Positions 1-6,713 of a stretch of 18,184 nucleotides of DNA are shown here, one piece after another (within the stretch, counting starts at the first letter, position 1; each line of letters begins with the position of its first letter). This DNA comes from Nitrospirae bacterium RIFCSPHIGHO2_01_FULL_66_17. Its GTDB lineage: Bacteria; Nitrospirota; Nitrospiria; 2-01-FULL-66-17. The notes beneath the pieces are model-generated. The model was not told where the DNA came from and ran no database searches. It saw nothing but the letters and a program-made list of their open reading frames with translations. The position numbers and the translations under genes were made by a program. The stretch is from NCBI GenBank assembly GCA_001803875.1, contig MHEO01000034.1, positions 231 through 18,414 on the forward strand. The letters run 5' to 3'.

Positions 1-515
1 CGATGAACGAGCCAGTCCCGCGTCCGCCGCTCACCCGCATGGTGTCTAAACTTCGTGGAGAAACAGGATAGGAGGAAATAGCCCTCGGGCTTGAGGAGCG
101 GCACGACTTGTTCCAAATACCGCCCGGTGTCGCGGCGCCGAACATGGTGCAAACAGCCATAGTCGAGGACCACGTCGAACGCGGCGGAGGCGAAGGACAG
201 CGCGAAGACGTCGGCCTGGACGAATCCGAGGCCGCGCCCCGAGCCGCGGTCCGCGGCCTCGCGGGCCCGCGCCAACGCCTTCGGTTCCAGATCGACACCC
301 ACCGCGAGCGCGCCCGCGCCGGCAAATGCCCTCGTATGGCGCCCTTCGCCGCAGCCGATGTCGAGGACGCGGCGGCCACGACTCCGAAACATTCGGAGAA
401 ACCGCGCGACCATCGGGGAGACGCCCTCGGTCGGCCAGCCGTGCTCGCCCGTCGCATAGGCCCGCTCAAAGTACGCCCGCTGGACACGATAAATGTCGCC
501 CCTCACCTTCGTCAC
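1..515 (-). CDS. Class I SAM-dependent methyltransferase, 3' end outside window
   Basis: About 171 codons are visible; the C-terminus lies beyond base 1. Reading leftward from a GTG at 515-513, the protein has the Rossmann methyltransferase motif I (VLDIGCGEGRHT, about residues 50-61), an acidic motif II end (VGVDLEPKAL, 72-81), a motif III Asp (QADVFALSF, 100-108) and motif IV (FDVVLDYGCLHHV, 113-125), followed by LLKPEGYFLLS (140-150). This order is typical of the Methyltransf_11/25 group, which transfers a methyl group from S-adenosylmethionine to a small molecule or protein; the substrate cannot be read from the sequence. The start is uncertain. A GAGGAG lies 14 bases before the GTG, which is long, and an in-frame GTG lies three codons further in. 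The gene is divergent from the neighbouring insertion sequence, whose left end is 74 bases upstream of the start. Confidence 0.85.
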   Translation of the reverse strand, partial: MTKVRGDIYRVQRAYFERAYATGEHGWPTEGVSPMVARFLRMFRSRGRRVLDIGCGEGRHTRAFAGAGALAVGVDLEPKALARAREAADRGSGRGLGFVQADVFALSFASAAFDVVLDYGCLHHVRRRDTGRYLEQVVPLLKPEGYFLLSCFSTKFRHHAGERRTRDWLVH

Positions 516-567
516 CGCGCGGTAGTCTACTCCTCTCGAACACGGGGAATCAAGCGCGGAACCAATG

Positions 568-580
568 GACCGTAGCAACC
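568..580 (+). repeat. 13-bp near-repeat flanking the IS (candidate target-site trace), left copy
   Basis: GACCGTAGCAACC at 568-580 recurs as GACCGTAGCGACC at 1999-2011, with 12 of 13 bases identical, on the two outer sides of the IS. The copies are not flush with the ends: 9 bases separate the left copy from base 590 and 3 bases separate the right copy from base 1995. It may be a decayed target duplication or a pre-existing repeat. Confidence 0.4.
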
Positions 581-589
581 GCAGCAACC

Positions 590-640
590 TGTAATACCAA
601 AATGATAATGTCCGCTTTTACCAAAGTAGAAATGTCCTCT
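590..640 (+). repeat. Left terminal inverted repeat of the IS, with two transposase-site-like copies
   Basis: This end contains AATGTCC twice, at 607-613 and 631-637, with start positions 24 bases apart. The longer blocks are AATGTCCGCTTTT and AGAAATGTCCTCTTT. The mirror arrangement is present at the right end, which suggests that two transposase molecules bind each end. Confidence 0.7.
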
Positions 641-678
641 TTTTGGCTAGACTGCCTGCTTCACACGGGGGGGGCGGG

Positions 679-1944
679 ATGGCGACGGAGGACACGATCA
701 GCATGAGTCAGCGCGAGGTGAAGCGGTTGCAGGTGATTCAGGGCGTCATCGAAGGGCGGGTGCGGCCGCGGCAAGCCGCGAGGGTGCTGGACGTGAGTCC
801 CCGGCAGATCCGTCGACTCGTGCAGCGGGTCCGGGCCGACGGCGCGGCCGGGCTGTGCCATCGCAGTCGGGGCAAGCCCTCGAACCGACAGATCGCCCCC
901 CGGCGCAAAGCCCGGGTGCTCAAGCTGTTCCGGACCCGCTATGCCGATTTTGGGCCGACGTTCGCGTGTGAGAAGCTGGCGGAGCGCCACCAGCTCACGG
1001 TGAGCGACGAGACGCTACGGGGCTGGTTGAAGGCGGCGGCCATCCCCTATCCCAGTCGGAAGGCGCGACCGCATCGGCAGTGGCGGCCCCGCCGGGCGCA
1101 CCGCGGCGAGCTGGTGCAGGTCGACGGGTCGCACCATGCGTGGCTGGAGACGCGCGGCCCGGCCGGGGTCCTGATGGCCTACATCGACGACGCCAGCAGC
1201 GAGGTCTTTGCGCGGCTCTATGCCTACGAAGGCACGGTGCCTGGCCTGGACAGTTTCCAGGGCTACGCCACGCGCTACGGGCTGCCCCAGGCGCTCTATA
1301 CCGACCATCACTCGACCTATCGCGGGAAAGGGGCGCCGACCGTGGCCGACGAGTTGGCGGGGCGGGAGCGGCCGCAGAGCCAGTTTGAGCGGGCGGTGGC
1401 CGAGCTGGGCGTCACGATCCTCCATGCGCACTCGCCGCAAGCCAAGGGCCGCGTCGAACGGCTCTTCCGGACCTTGCAAGACCGGGTGATCAAAGAGTGG
1501 CGCCTCGCGAGGATCCGCACGATCCCCGCGGCCAATGCCTTCTTAGAGACGTATCTGCCCCGGTATAACCAGCGCTTTCGGGTCGCCCCGGCCGCGGCGG
1601 CGGACTTGCACCGGCCCTGTCCCGGTCCGACGGTCTTGGCCCAGGCGCTGTGTCGGAAAACGCCGCGGACGGTGCAGCCCGATGGCACCGTGGTCTGTGA
1701 ACGCCAGTGGTTTCAGGTGGATGAACCGCGCTATCCGAAACGGGTCGTGCTGGAGGAGCACTTGGATGGCAGCCGCCATCTCACCGTGGAGGGCCGTCGG
1801 CTCCGGTATCACCGGTTGCCCGCCCGGTCGGCTCGCGCCGCGGCGCCCCGCCAGCCGCCGAAACCCCCGCGGGCGCCCTCGCCACCGTCGCCAGACCATC
1901 CGTGGAAGCGGCGGCCCTTTCAGAGGATGAGGGCCAAACCCTAA
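679..1944 (+). CDS. DDE transposase of ISNCY/IS1202-like element
   Basis: A protein of 421 residues that would cut and rejoin DNA at the element's ends. An N-terminal helix-turn-helix (about residues 28-60, RQAARVLDVSPRQIRRLV) resembles those of integrase-core transposases. The catalytic core has Asp149 (LVQVDGSHH), Asp209 (LYTDHHSTYRG) and Glu260 (PQAKGRVERLF), spaced 60 and 50 residues apart as in an RNase H-fold DDE enzyme. The C-terminal part (about 325-380) is followed by a Pro/Arg-rich tail (385-421). ATG 679 is chosen because it follows a G-rich stretch that could serve as ribosome binding site. An upstream TTG (643) lies close to the left repeat and is less likely, and ATG 703 is an alternative. 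No frameshift or internal stop is seen. The gene occupies nearly all of the element. Confidence 0.88.
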   Translation: MATEDTISMSQREVKRLQVIQGVIEGRVRPRQAARVLDVSPRQIRRLVQRVRADGAAGLCHRSRGKPSNRQIAPRRKARVLKLFRTRYADFGPTFACEKLAERHQLTVSDETLRGWLKAAAIPYPSRKARPHRQWRPRRAHRGELVQVDGSHHAWLETRGPAGVLMAYIDDASSEVFARLYAYEGTVPGLDSFQGYATRYGLPQALYTDHHSTYRGKGAPTVADELAGRERPQSQFERAVAELGVTILHAHSPQAKGRVERLFRTLQDRVIKEWRLARIRTIPAANAFLETYLPRYNQRFRVAPAAAADLHRPCPGPTVLAQALCRKTPRTVQPDGTVVCERQWFQVDEPRYPKRVVLEEHLDGSRHLTVEGRRLRYHRLPARSARAAAPRQPPKPPRAPSPPSPDHPWKRRPFQRMRAKP

Positions 1945-1995
1945 CCGGACATTTCTATGTTGGTAGAAAGCGGACATTTCTAAATTGGGTTGACA
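1945..1995 (-). repeat. Right terminal inverted repeat of the IS
   Basis: GGACATT, the complement of the left-end AATGTCC, occurs at 1947-1953 and 1972-1978, 25 bases apart. The first copy starts three bases after the transposase stop codon. The last six bases of the element (1990-1995) read TTGACA on the plus strand, facing outward. Confidence 0.7.
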
Positions 1996-2018
1996 AGCGA
2001 CCGTAGCGACCTTGTAAA
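1990..2018 (+). promoter_or_regulatory. Hybrid outward promoter: -35 from IS right end, -10 in flanking DNA
   Basis: A perfect TTGACA (1990-1995) is formed by the last bases of the IS. After 17 bases comes TGTAAA (2013-2018), which matches TATAAT at four of six positions. Transcription would start near 2025 and run into the receiver/HD-GYP gene, leaving a leader of about 100 bases that begins close to a small hairpin (CTCCA-CGC-TGGAG, 2022-2034). Activity is inferred from the sequence only. Confidence 0.5.
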
Positions 2019-2128
2019 AACCTCCACGCTGGAGTATGCTCGGCGGAGCGTTGCGACCTTCGGATCATCCACCCCCATCGAGCATGCATGAGGCACACAT
2101 CAATCGTGCGTCATCAGGTTGGAAGCGT

Positions 2129-3241
2129 ATGGCGGCCTCCCGTCTCCTGATCGTCGACGACGAACCCAACATCCGGGAGCTCCTGACCGCGAAGCTGTCC
2201 CACTTGGGATACGACTGCCGGACGGCGGAGTCCGCGGATCGCGCCCTCGCCCTGCTGGAACAGCAACCATTCCATCTGGTCCTGAGCGATATCATGATGC
2301 CCGGCACGTCGGGCATCGACCTGCTCCAGCGGATCGTGCGGGCCTATCCGGACGTCGCCGTGATGATGCTCACGGCGGCGGTCGACACACACCTGGCGGT
2401 TCAAGCGATGAAGCTCGGCGCGTACGATTACGTCACCAAACCCTTCAATCTCGAGGAACTCTCCGTCCACGTTGAAAAGGCCCTGGAGCGCCGACAGTTG
2501 CTGCTGGAAAATCGGGAGCACCATCGGCTCCTCGAACAGCGCGTCGCCGAGCAGACGCAGGAGATCCGCGCGCACCTCGCCCTCGAGCGGCAGCGCCGTG
2601 CAGAGCTGCACCACACGCTCAACCTGCTCGAGGAGTCCTACCACGACACGATCGACGCGCTGATCATGGCCCTCGACTACCGCGACAACGAGACCCAGGG
2701 TCACACCCAGCGCGTGTCGGTGTACACGGTCGAGCTGGCCCAGGCGCTGGAGGTGAGCGGCCCGGAACTGGAAACGATCAAGCGGGGCGCCATCCTGCAC
2801 GACATCGGGAAGATCGGCGTGTCCGACACCATCCTGCGCAAACCGGCCAAACTGACCGAGCAGGAATGGGTCGAGATGAAACGGCACGTCGAGTACGGCT
2901 ACAACATGTTGAAGGACATCGCGTTCCTGCAGGACGCCGCCAAGATCGTCCTGCATCACCACGAGCGCTACGACGGCTTGGGGTATCCCAACAAGATCTC
3001 CAACGGCTCGGTGTTGTTCGGCGCCCGGATTTTCGTGGTGGCGGACACGTTCGACGCGATGACGTCGGAACGCCCGTATCGCAAAGCCCTTCCCTATGAT
3101 CAGGTCAAAACCGAAATCGTGCGGTGTTCCGGCACCCAGTTCGATCCCCGCGTCGTGGAGACGTTTCTGGCGATACCGAAGGAACGGTGGGGGGAATTGC
3201 GGCGGAGCGTGGACGACACGCTGGCCGCGCGCCGATCATGA
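2129..3241 (+). CDS. Response regulator with HD-GYP output domain (RpfG-type c-di-GMP phosphodiesterase)
   Basis: A 370-residue cytoplasmic regulator. Residues 1-120 form a receiver domain: acidic pair Asp10-Asp11, phospho-acceptor Asp54 (LVLSDIMMPG), Thr82 and Lys104 (DYVTKPF). A charged coiled-coil linker follows (about 118-170). The HD-GYP domain (about 172-350) has His192 (GHTQRV), His224-Asp225 with Lys228 (HDIGKIG), His253, His276-277 (HHHERYDGLGYP) and Asp306 (VADTFDA), so the known metal and catalytic residues look complete. The family degrades cyclic di-GMP when a partner histidine kinase phosphorylates the receiver; no kinase gene is in the window. ATG 2129 is chosen because the paralogue at 3399-4523 then aligns from residue 1 without gaps. 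GGAAG lies 4 bases upstream. Expression may depend on the promoter at the IS end. Confidence 0.92.
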   Translation: MAASRLLIVDDEPNIRELLTAKLSHLGYDCRTAESADRALALLEQQPFHLVLSDIMMPGTSGIDLLQRIVRAYPDVAVMMLTAAVDTHLAVQAMKLGAYDYVTKPFNLEELSVHVEKALERRQLLLENREHHRLLEQRVAEQTQEIRAHLALERQRRAELHHTLNLLEESYHDTIDALIMALDYRDNETQGHTQRVSVYTVELAQALEVSGPELETIKRGAILHDIGKIGVSDTILRKPAKLTEQEWVEMKRHVEYGYNMLKDIAFLQDAAKIVLHHHERYDGLGYPNKISNGSVLFGARIFVVADTFDAMTSERPYRKALPYDQVKTEIVRCSGTQFDPRVVETFLAIPKERWGELRRSVDDTLAARRS

Positions 3242-3245
3242 TGAC

Positions 3246-3262
3246 TTCGGAGTGTGTCCGAA
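3246..3262 (+). terminator. Small hairpin just after the first HD-GYP gene
   Basis: TTCGGA-GTGTG-TCCGAA forms a six-base-pair stem starting four bases after the stop codon. No T-run follows, so it is at best a weak terminator or a 3'-end stabiliser. Confidence 0.3.
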
Positions 3263-3274
3263 TATCGGGGTGTT

Positions 3275-3399
3275 GGAGCCTGTTCAGGAGGGGCCAGATG
3301 CAAGGCGGAGCGAGGAATCCCCCCGGAGCGTACTGAGTCGTACGTGAGGAGGGATTCCGAAGCGGCAACGCCGCAGATGGCCCCTCATGGACAGGCTCC
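3275..3399. repeat. 125-bp imperfect palindrome (REP/MITE-like) between convergent genes
   Basis: The outer arms (3275-3296 and 3378-3399) are complementary at 20 of 22 positions; the left one begins GGAGCCTGTTCAGG. Inside, GGAATCCC (about 3314-3321) faces GGGATTCC (3351-3358). The apex is CGTAC-TGAGTC-GTACG (3329-3344). The centre, about 3337, is the same for outer arms and apex, so the whole block can fold into one long hairpin. It contains no coding frame of note and just touches the stop codon of the second HD-GYP gene. It could act as a two-way terminator or be one copy of a dispersed palindromic repeat family. Confidence 0.75.
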
Positions 3400-4523
3400 T
3401 AGAGTCCCGTTTCGGACTTCCAATGCCGCGTTGACAGGTCGACGGCACGGCGCAACTCCGTCCAGGTCGTTTCGGGGATGCGCATGAACGCCTCGACCAC
3501 GAGCGGGTCAAACTGCAACCCCGCGCATCTGGCCAGTTCCCCGCACACGTCCTGATACGTCGACACCCCTCGGTAGGGACGCTCGGATGTCATCGCGTCG
3601 AACGTGTCCGCCACCGCGAAGATTCTCGCCCCCATCACGATGTCGTCTCGGGCCACCCCGCCGGGGTATCCGGTCCCGTCGTACCGCTCATGATGATGCA
3701 GGACGATCTGCGCGGCGTCCCGCAGAAAGACGATCCCCTGGATCATGCGGTGGCCGTACCGCACGTGCCGTTTGATGTCCGACCACTCGGCGTCGGTCAA
3801 TTCCCCCGCCTTGGTCAGGATCGCATCGCCGACGCCGATGTTTCCGATGTCGTGAAGCAACGCGCCGCGCCGGATGGTCTCAAGCTCCGAACCGGACAGT
3901 CCCAGGGTCTTCGCGATTTCCTCGGAGAAGACGGCGACGCGCTGGGCGTGACCCTTGGATTCATGGTCGCGGTAGTCGAGCGCCAGGATCAGCGCCTCCA
4001 GGGTGGCGTCGTAGGTGGTCTGCAGGGTGTCAACCGTCTCGCGGAGCCGCGCGCATTGTCCCTGCGCGGACAGGAGATGCTCTTTGATCTGTCGGGTCTG
4101 CCGTTCGATCTGGACCTGCAGGTCGCGCTGATGGGAACACTGGCTCTTCCACGCCTGGTATTTATCGATCGCGTGCTTGACGCTCGAGACGACCTCGTCC
4201 AGCTTGAATGGCTTCGTGAGATAATCGGATGCCCCGAGACGAATCATCTCCCGCGCCCGCTCCACGTCCGAGAGGGCCGTCACCATCACCACCTCGATTT
4301 CGGGCGCGAACGCCTTGATGCGTCTCAAGAGCTCGAGCCCGTCGATCCCTGGCATCCGGATATCGCTCACGACCAGGGCGAAGTCCCCGGATCGAACCCG
4401 GTCGAGCGCGGTCGTGCCATCCGAGACCACGACGGTCGCGTAGCCCGCGCTTGCGATCGCCTCGGCCAGGAGCGCGCCGACCGCCGGTTCGTCCTCGACG
4501 ATCAACACGTTGGGTTTCATCAT
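3399..4523 (-). CDS. Response regulator with HD-GYP domain, HDIGN variant
   Basis: A 374-residue paralogue of the gene at 2129-3241, arranged convergently. The receiver domain has Glu10-Asp11, phospho-acceptor Asp54 (VVSDIRMPG), Thr82 and Lys104 (DYLTKPF). A coiled-coil linker (about 120-170) leads to an HD-GYP domain with His192, His224-Asp225, His253, His276-277, the YDGTGYP motif and Asp306. Every one of these residues has the same number as in the neighbour, so the two align without gaps over about 360 positions. The notable difference is Asn228 in HDIGNIG where the neighbour has Lys228; the codon is AAC instead of AAG. Lys at this position is strongly conserved in HD-GYP enzymes, so activity or specificity may be changed. 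The start at 4523 has GAGGGAG seven bases upstream; a second ATG follows immediately. The partner kinase is not in the window. Confidence 0.9.
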   Translation of the reverse strand: MMKPNVLIVEDEPAVGALLAEAIASAGYATVVVSDGTTALDRVRSGDFALVVSDIRMPGIDGLELLRRIKAFAPEIEVVMVTALSDVERAREMIRLGASDYLTKPFKLDEVVSSVKHAIDKYQAWKSQCSHQRDLQVQIERQTRQIKEHLLSAQGQCARLRETVDTLQTTYDATLEALILALDYRDHESKGHAQRVAVFSEEIAKTLGLSGSELETIRRGALLHDIGNIGVGDAILTKAGELTDAEWSDIKRHVRYGHRMIQGIVFLRDAAQIVLHHHERYDGTGYPGGVARDDIVMGARIFAVADTFDAMTSERPYRGVSTYQDVCGELARCAGLQFDPLVVEAFMRIPETTWTELRRAVDLSTRHWKSETGL

Positions 4524-4591
4524 GCTCCGACTCCCTCACCGCCCTTGCGGGCGCCCGGACCACATCCGACGACGACTTCCAAATCGCATTC

Positions 4592-4619
4592 ATTATAATT
4601 TACAGGGCCAAATGCGCAA
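4592..4619 (-). promoter_or_regulatory. Probable promoter and leader of the second HD-GYP gene
   Basis: On the minus strand a perfect TATAAT (4592-4597) lies 16 bases from TTGCGC (4614-4619). The resulting leader of about 60 bases contains a CGCCC-GCAA-GGGCG hairpin (4540-4553) two bases before the ribosome binding site. The -10 is convincing, the -35 poor. Confidence 0.5.
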
Positions 4620-4674
4620 TCGAGACCCGCACGCATCGAAGACGATGAGACACCGAGGGACCCACGGGAATCGC

Positions 4675-4702
4675 TTGACACGCCGTTCCACGCCATGATA
4701 AA
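4675..4702 (+). promoter_or_regulatory. Promoter of the cold-shock gene
   Basis: TTGACA (4675-4680) is followed after 16 bases by GATAAA (4697-4702). The leader of about 60 bases can fold CGGCCAT (4706-4712) with ATGGTCG (about 4734-4740, one G-U pair) ahead of the strong ribosome binding site AAGGGAGGT (4752-4760). Confidence 0.6.
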
Positions 4703-4768
4703 AAACGGCCATTCTCGGTGGGTGCTGGTGTGGGATGGTCGGCATTGCAGAAAGGGAGGTAACGTGGG

Positions 4769-4969
4769 ATGGCCAGAGGCAAAGTGAAGTGGTTCAACGG
4801 CAGCAAGGGCTACGGGTTCATCGCTCAGGAGGGGGGCAGCGACGTCTTCGTGCACTTCTCCGCCATTCAAGGTGACGGATTCAAATCCTTGGACGAAGGC
4901 CAAGAGGTTGAATTTGAAGTCGTGAATGGTCCGAAGGGGCTTCAGGCGGCGAACGTGGTCAAAGTCTGA
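4769..4969 (+). CDS. Cold-shock domain protein (CspA family)
   Basis: A complete 66-residue single-domain protein, the usual length of the family. It has the RNA-binding motifs RNP1 (KGYGFI, residues 13-18) and RNP2 (VFVHF, 26-30) and the typical opening ARGKVKWFNGSKG. These small beta-barrel proteins bind single-stranded RNA or DNA in the cytoplasm and act as RNA chaperones; whether this copy is cold-induced or constitutive cannot be told from sequence. ATG 4769 follows AAGGGAGGT at eight bases. It is a single-gene unit with its own promoter and a strong terminator, pointing away from the second HD-GYP gene, with which it shares a divergent 245-base spacer. Confidence 0.97.
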   Translation: MARGKVKWFNGSKGYGFIAQEGGSDVFVHFSAIQGDGFKSLDEGQEVEFEVVNGPKGLQAANVVKV

Positions 4970-4994
4970 TCACGGCCTCGACAGCGACAATCAA

Positions 4995-5030
4995 CACGAC
5001 GGCCCGGGGACGACGCCCCGGGCCGTCGTG
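4995..5030. terminator. Strong stem-loop terminator between csp and guaA
   Basis: CACGACGGCCCGGGG (4995-5009) pairs perfectly over 15 bases with 5016-5030, with a six-base loop. The T-run after it is short on the plus strand (GTTT). It lies between the convergent ends of the cold-shock gene and guaA, so it can serve both directions. Confidence 0.8.
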
Positions 5031-5055
5031 GTTTCGAGCAAATCGCTTCAACCGT

Positions 5056-6624
5056 TTATTCCCATTCGATCGTGCTCGGCGGCTTCGTCGAGATATCGTA
5101 CACCACCCGGTTCACGCCCTTGACCTCGTTGACGATCCGATTCGACATGGCCGCCAGCACGTCGTAGGGCAGCTTCACCCACTCCGCGGTCATGCCGTCG
5201 GTGCTCGACACCGCCCGGACGGCGATGACGTTGTCGTACGTCCGTTCGTCGCCCATGACCCCGACGCTCCTGACGGGCAACAGGACCGCGAACCCCTGCC
5301 ACATCGCGCGGTAGAGTCCGGCCCGCTTGATCTCCTCCAACACGATCGCGTCCGCCTCCCGCAACACCGCCAGCCGATCGGGCGTGACGCGCCCGAGGAT
5401 CCGAACGGCCAGACCGGGACCGGGAAAGGGATGCCGGGACAACAACTCGTCTGGGATTCCGAGTTCCGCCCCCAACAACCGCACCTCGTCCTTGAACAAT
5501 TCGCGCAACGGCTCGATCAGCTTGAACTTCATGCGCGACGGAAGGCCGCCGACGTTGTGGTGGGTCTTGATGGTGGCCGACGGCCCTCGCACGGACACGC
5601 TCTCGATGACGTCGGGGTAGAGCGTGCCTTGCACCAGCCAGCGGGCGTCGGACAGCCGCGCGGCCTCGGCCTCGAAGACCCGGATGAATTCGCGGCCGAT
5701 CACGCGTCGCTTGGCCTCGGGGTCCTCGATCTTCGCCAGCTTCGAGAGAAACCGCGCCGACGCATCCACGCGCTTGACCCGCAATCGCATGGTCCGCCTG
5801 AAGGTCTCGATCACCTTGTCGGACTCCCCTTTACGCAGGAGGCCGTTGTCGACGAAAATACAGGTCAGCCGATTGCCGATCGCCTCGTGCACGAGGCTCG
5901 CCGCGACCGTCGAGTCGACCCCCCCGCTCAGCGCGCAGATCGCCCGCTCGCCCGCGAGTCGCTCCCGCAGCGACGACACCGCCTCCTTCCGGAACGACCC
6001 CATCGTCCACGTCGAGGCGCAGCCGCAGATGCCGTGAACGAACTGCTCCAGCATCGCCCGCCCCTGCGGCGTGTGCGCGACCTCCGGATGGAACTGGAGG
6101 GCGTAGATCCGCCGGCGAGGATCCGCCATCGCCGCGACCGGCGAGTTGGAGGTGTGGCCGATCGCGTGAAATCCTGGCGGCATCGCTTCGATCCGATCGC
6201 CGTGGCTCATCCAGACGCGACACGAGAGGATCCCGGCATTCGAGCCCTCCGGGCGGATCCGGCCAAACATCCCCTCGCGCTCGTCGATGATCAGTTCGGC
6301 GTCGCCGAACTCCCGCCGCGCGGCTTTCGCGACCCGGCCGCCCAGCAGCGACGTGAGCAGTTGCATGCCGTAACAGATGCCGAGGATGGGCACCCCGAGG
6401 TCGAGCATGCGGCGGTCGACCGTGGGCGCGCGTCGATCGTACACGCTGGCGGGACCGCCGGAGAGAATGATGCCTCGAGGATGAAACGCTTCGATGGTCG
6501 CGAACGCGGCGTGATGGGGCATGATCTCCGAGTAAACCCCCGCCTCGCGAACGCGCCGAGCGATCAGTTGGGTGTATTGCGATCCGAAATCGAGGATCAG
6601 GATGCGGTCGGAGATGGGCACCAC
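5056..6624 (-). CDS. guaA: GMP synthase (glutamine-hydrolysing)
   Basis: This enzyme converts XMP, ATP and glutamine to GMP, the last step of guanine nucleotide synthesis, in the cytoplasm. With the GTG at 6624 it has 522 residues, the normal length. The N-terminal class I glutamine amidotransferase domain (about 7-195) has ILDFGSQYTQL, nucleophile Cys84 (GICYGMQ), and His179 and Glu181 (FHPEV). The ATP pyrophosphatase domain follows with the P-loop SGGVDS (233-238). The C-terminal dimerisation domain ends in KPPSTIEWE, as in the family. The frame stays open upstream to an ATG at 6726 that overlaps the end of guaB. That start would add 34 low-complexity Gly/Arg-rich residues not usual for GuaA, so it is disfavoured, although neither start has a good ribosome binding site. 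It lies directly after guaB and is probably co-transcribed with it. Confidence 0.96.
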   Translation of the reverse strand: MVPISDRILILDFGSQYTQLIARRVREAGVYSEIMPHHAAFATIEAFHPRGIILSGGPASVYDRRAPTVDRRMLDLGVPILGICYGMQLLTSLLGGRVAKAARREFGDAELIIDEREGMFGRIRPEGSNAGILSCRVWMSHGDRIEAMPPGFHAIGHTSNSPVAAMADPRRRIYALQFHPEVAHTPQGRAMLEQFVHGICGCASTWTMGSFRKEAVSSLRERLAGERAICALSGGVDSTVAASLVHEAIGNRLTCIFVDNGLLRKGESDKVIETFRRTMRLRVKRVDASARFLSKLAKIEDPEAKRRVIGREFIRVFEAEAARLSDARWLVQGTLYPDVIESVSVRGPSATIKTHHNVGGLPSRMKFKLIEPLRELFKDEVRLLGAELGIPDELLSRHPFPGPGLAVRILGRVTPDRLAVLREADAIVLEEIKRAGLYRAMWQGFAVLLPVRSVGVMGDERTYDNVIAVRAVSSTDGMTAEWVKLPYDVLAAMSNRIVNEVKGVNRVVYDISTKPPSTIEWE

Positions 6625-6713
6625 CGGGGGAAGACGATCGCCCCGAGACCCGGTCGCCGTGATTCGTCGGCCTGCGCGGCCCCGCGCGGGCCCGGACGCC
6701 GACGATCGCCCGG

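Larger units (their letters stand above)
590..1995 (+). mobile_element. Intact insertion sequence, ISNCY/IS1202-like, about 1.4 kb
   Basis: One transposase gene is enclosed by related ends. The left end (from 590, TGTAATACC) and the reverse complement of the right end (from 1995, TGTCAACCC) align over about 50 bases and share TAGAAATGTCC and AATGTCCGCTTT blocks. The reading frame between them is full length and has all three DDE residues, so the element may still be active. The outer boundaries come from where the terminal similarity begins (TGT) and could be off by a few bases. The element sits between a methyltransferase gene and a receiver/HD-GYP regulator gene. Family assignment rests on the transposase layout and is from memory of the family. 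Confidence 0.8.

Noticed and set aside
108..706. Two plus-strand open frames of 126 and 155 codons left of the transposase
   Set aside because: They lie opposite the methyltransferase, whose motifs are clear on the minus strand, and run into the IS end.
568..2011. Xer/dif-type target site for the IS, because some IS1202-like elements prefer such sites
   Set aside because: The flanking sequence is GC-rich and shows none of the AT-rich dif consensus.
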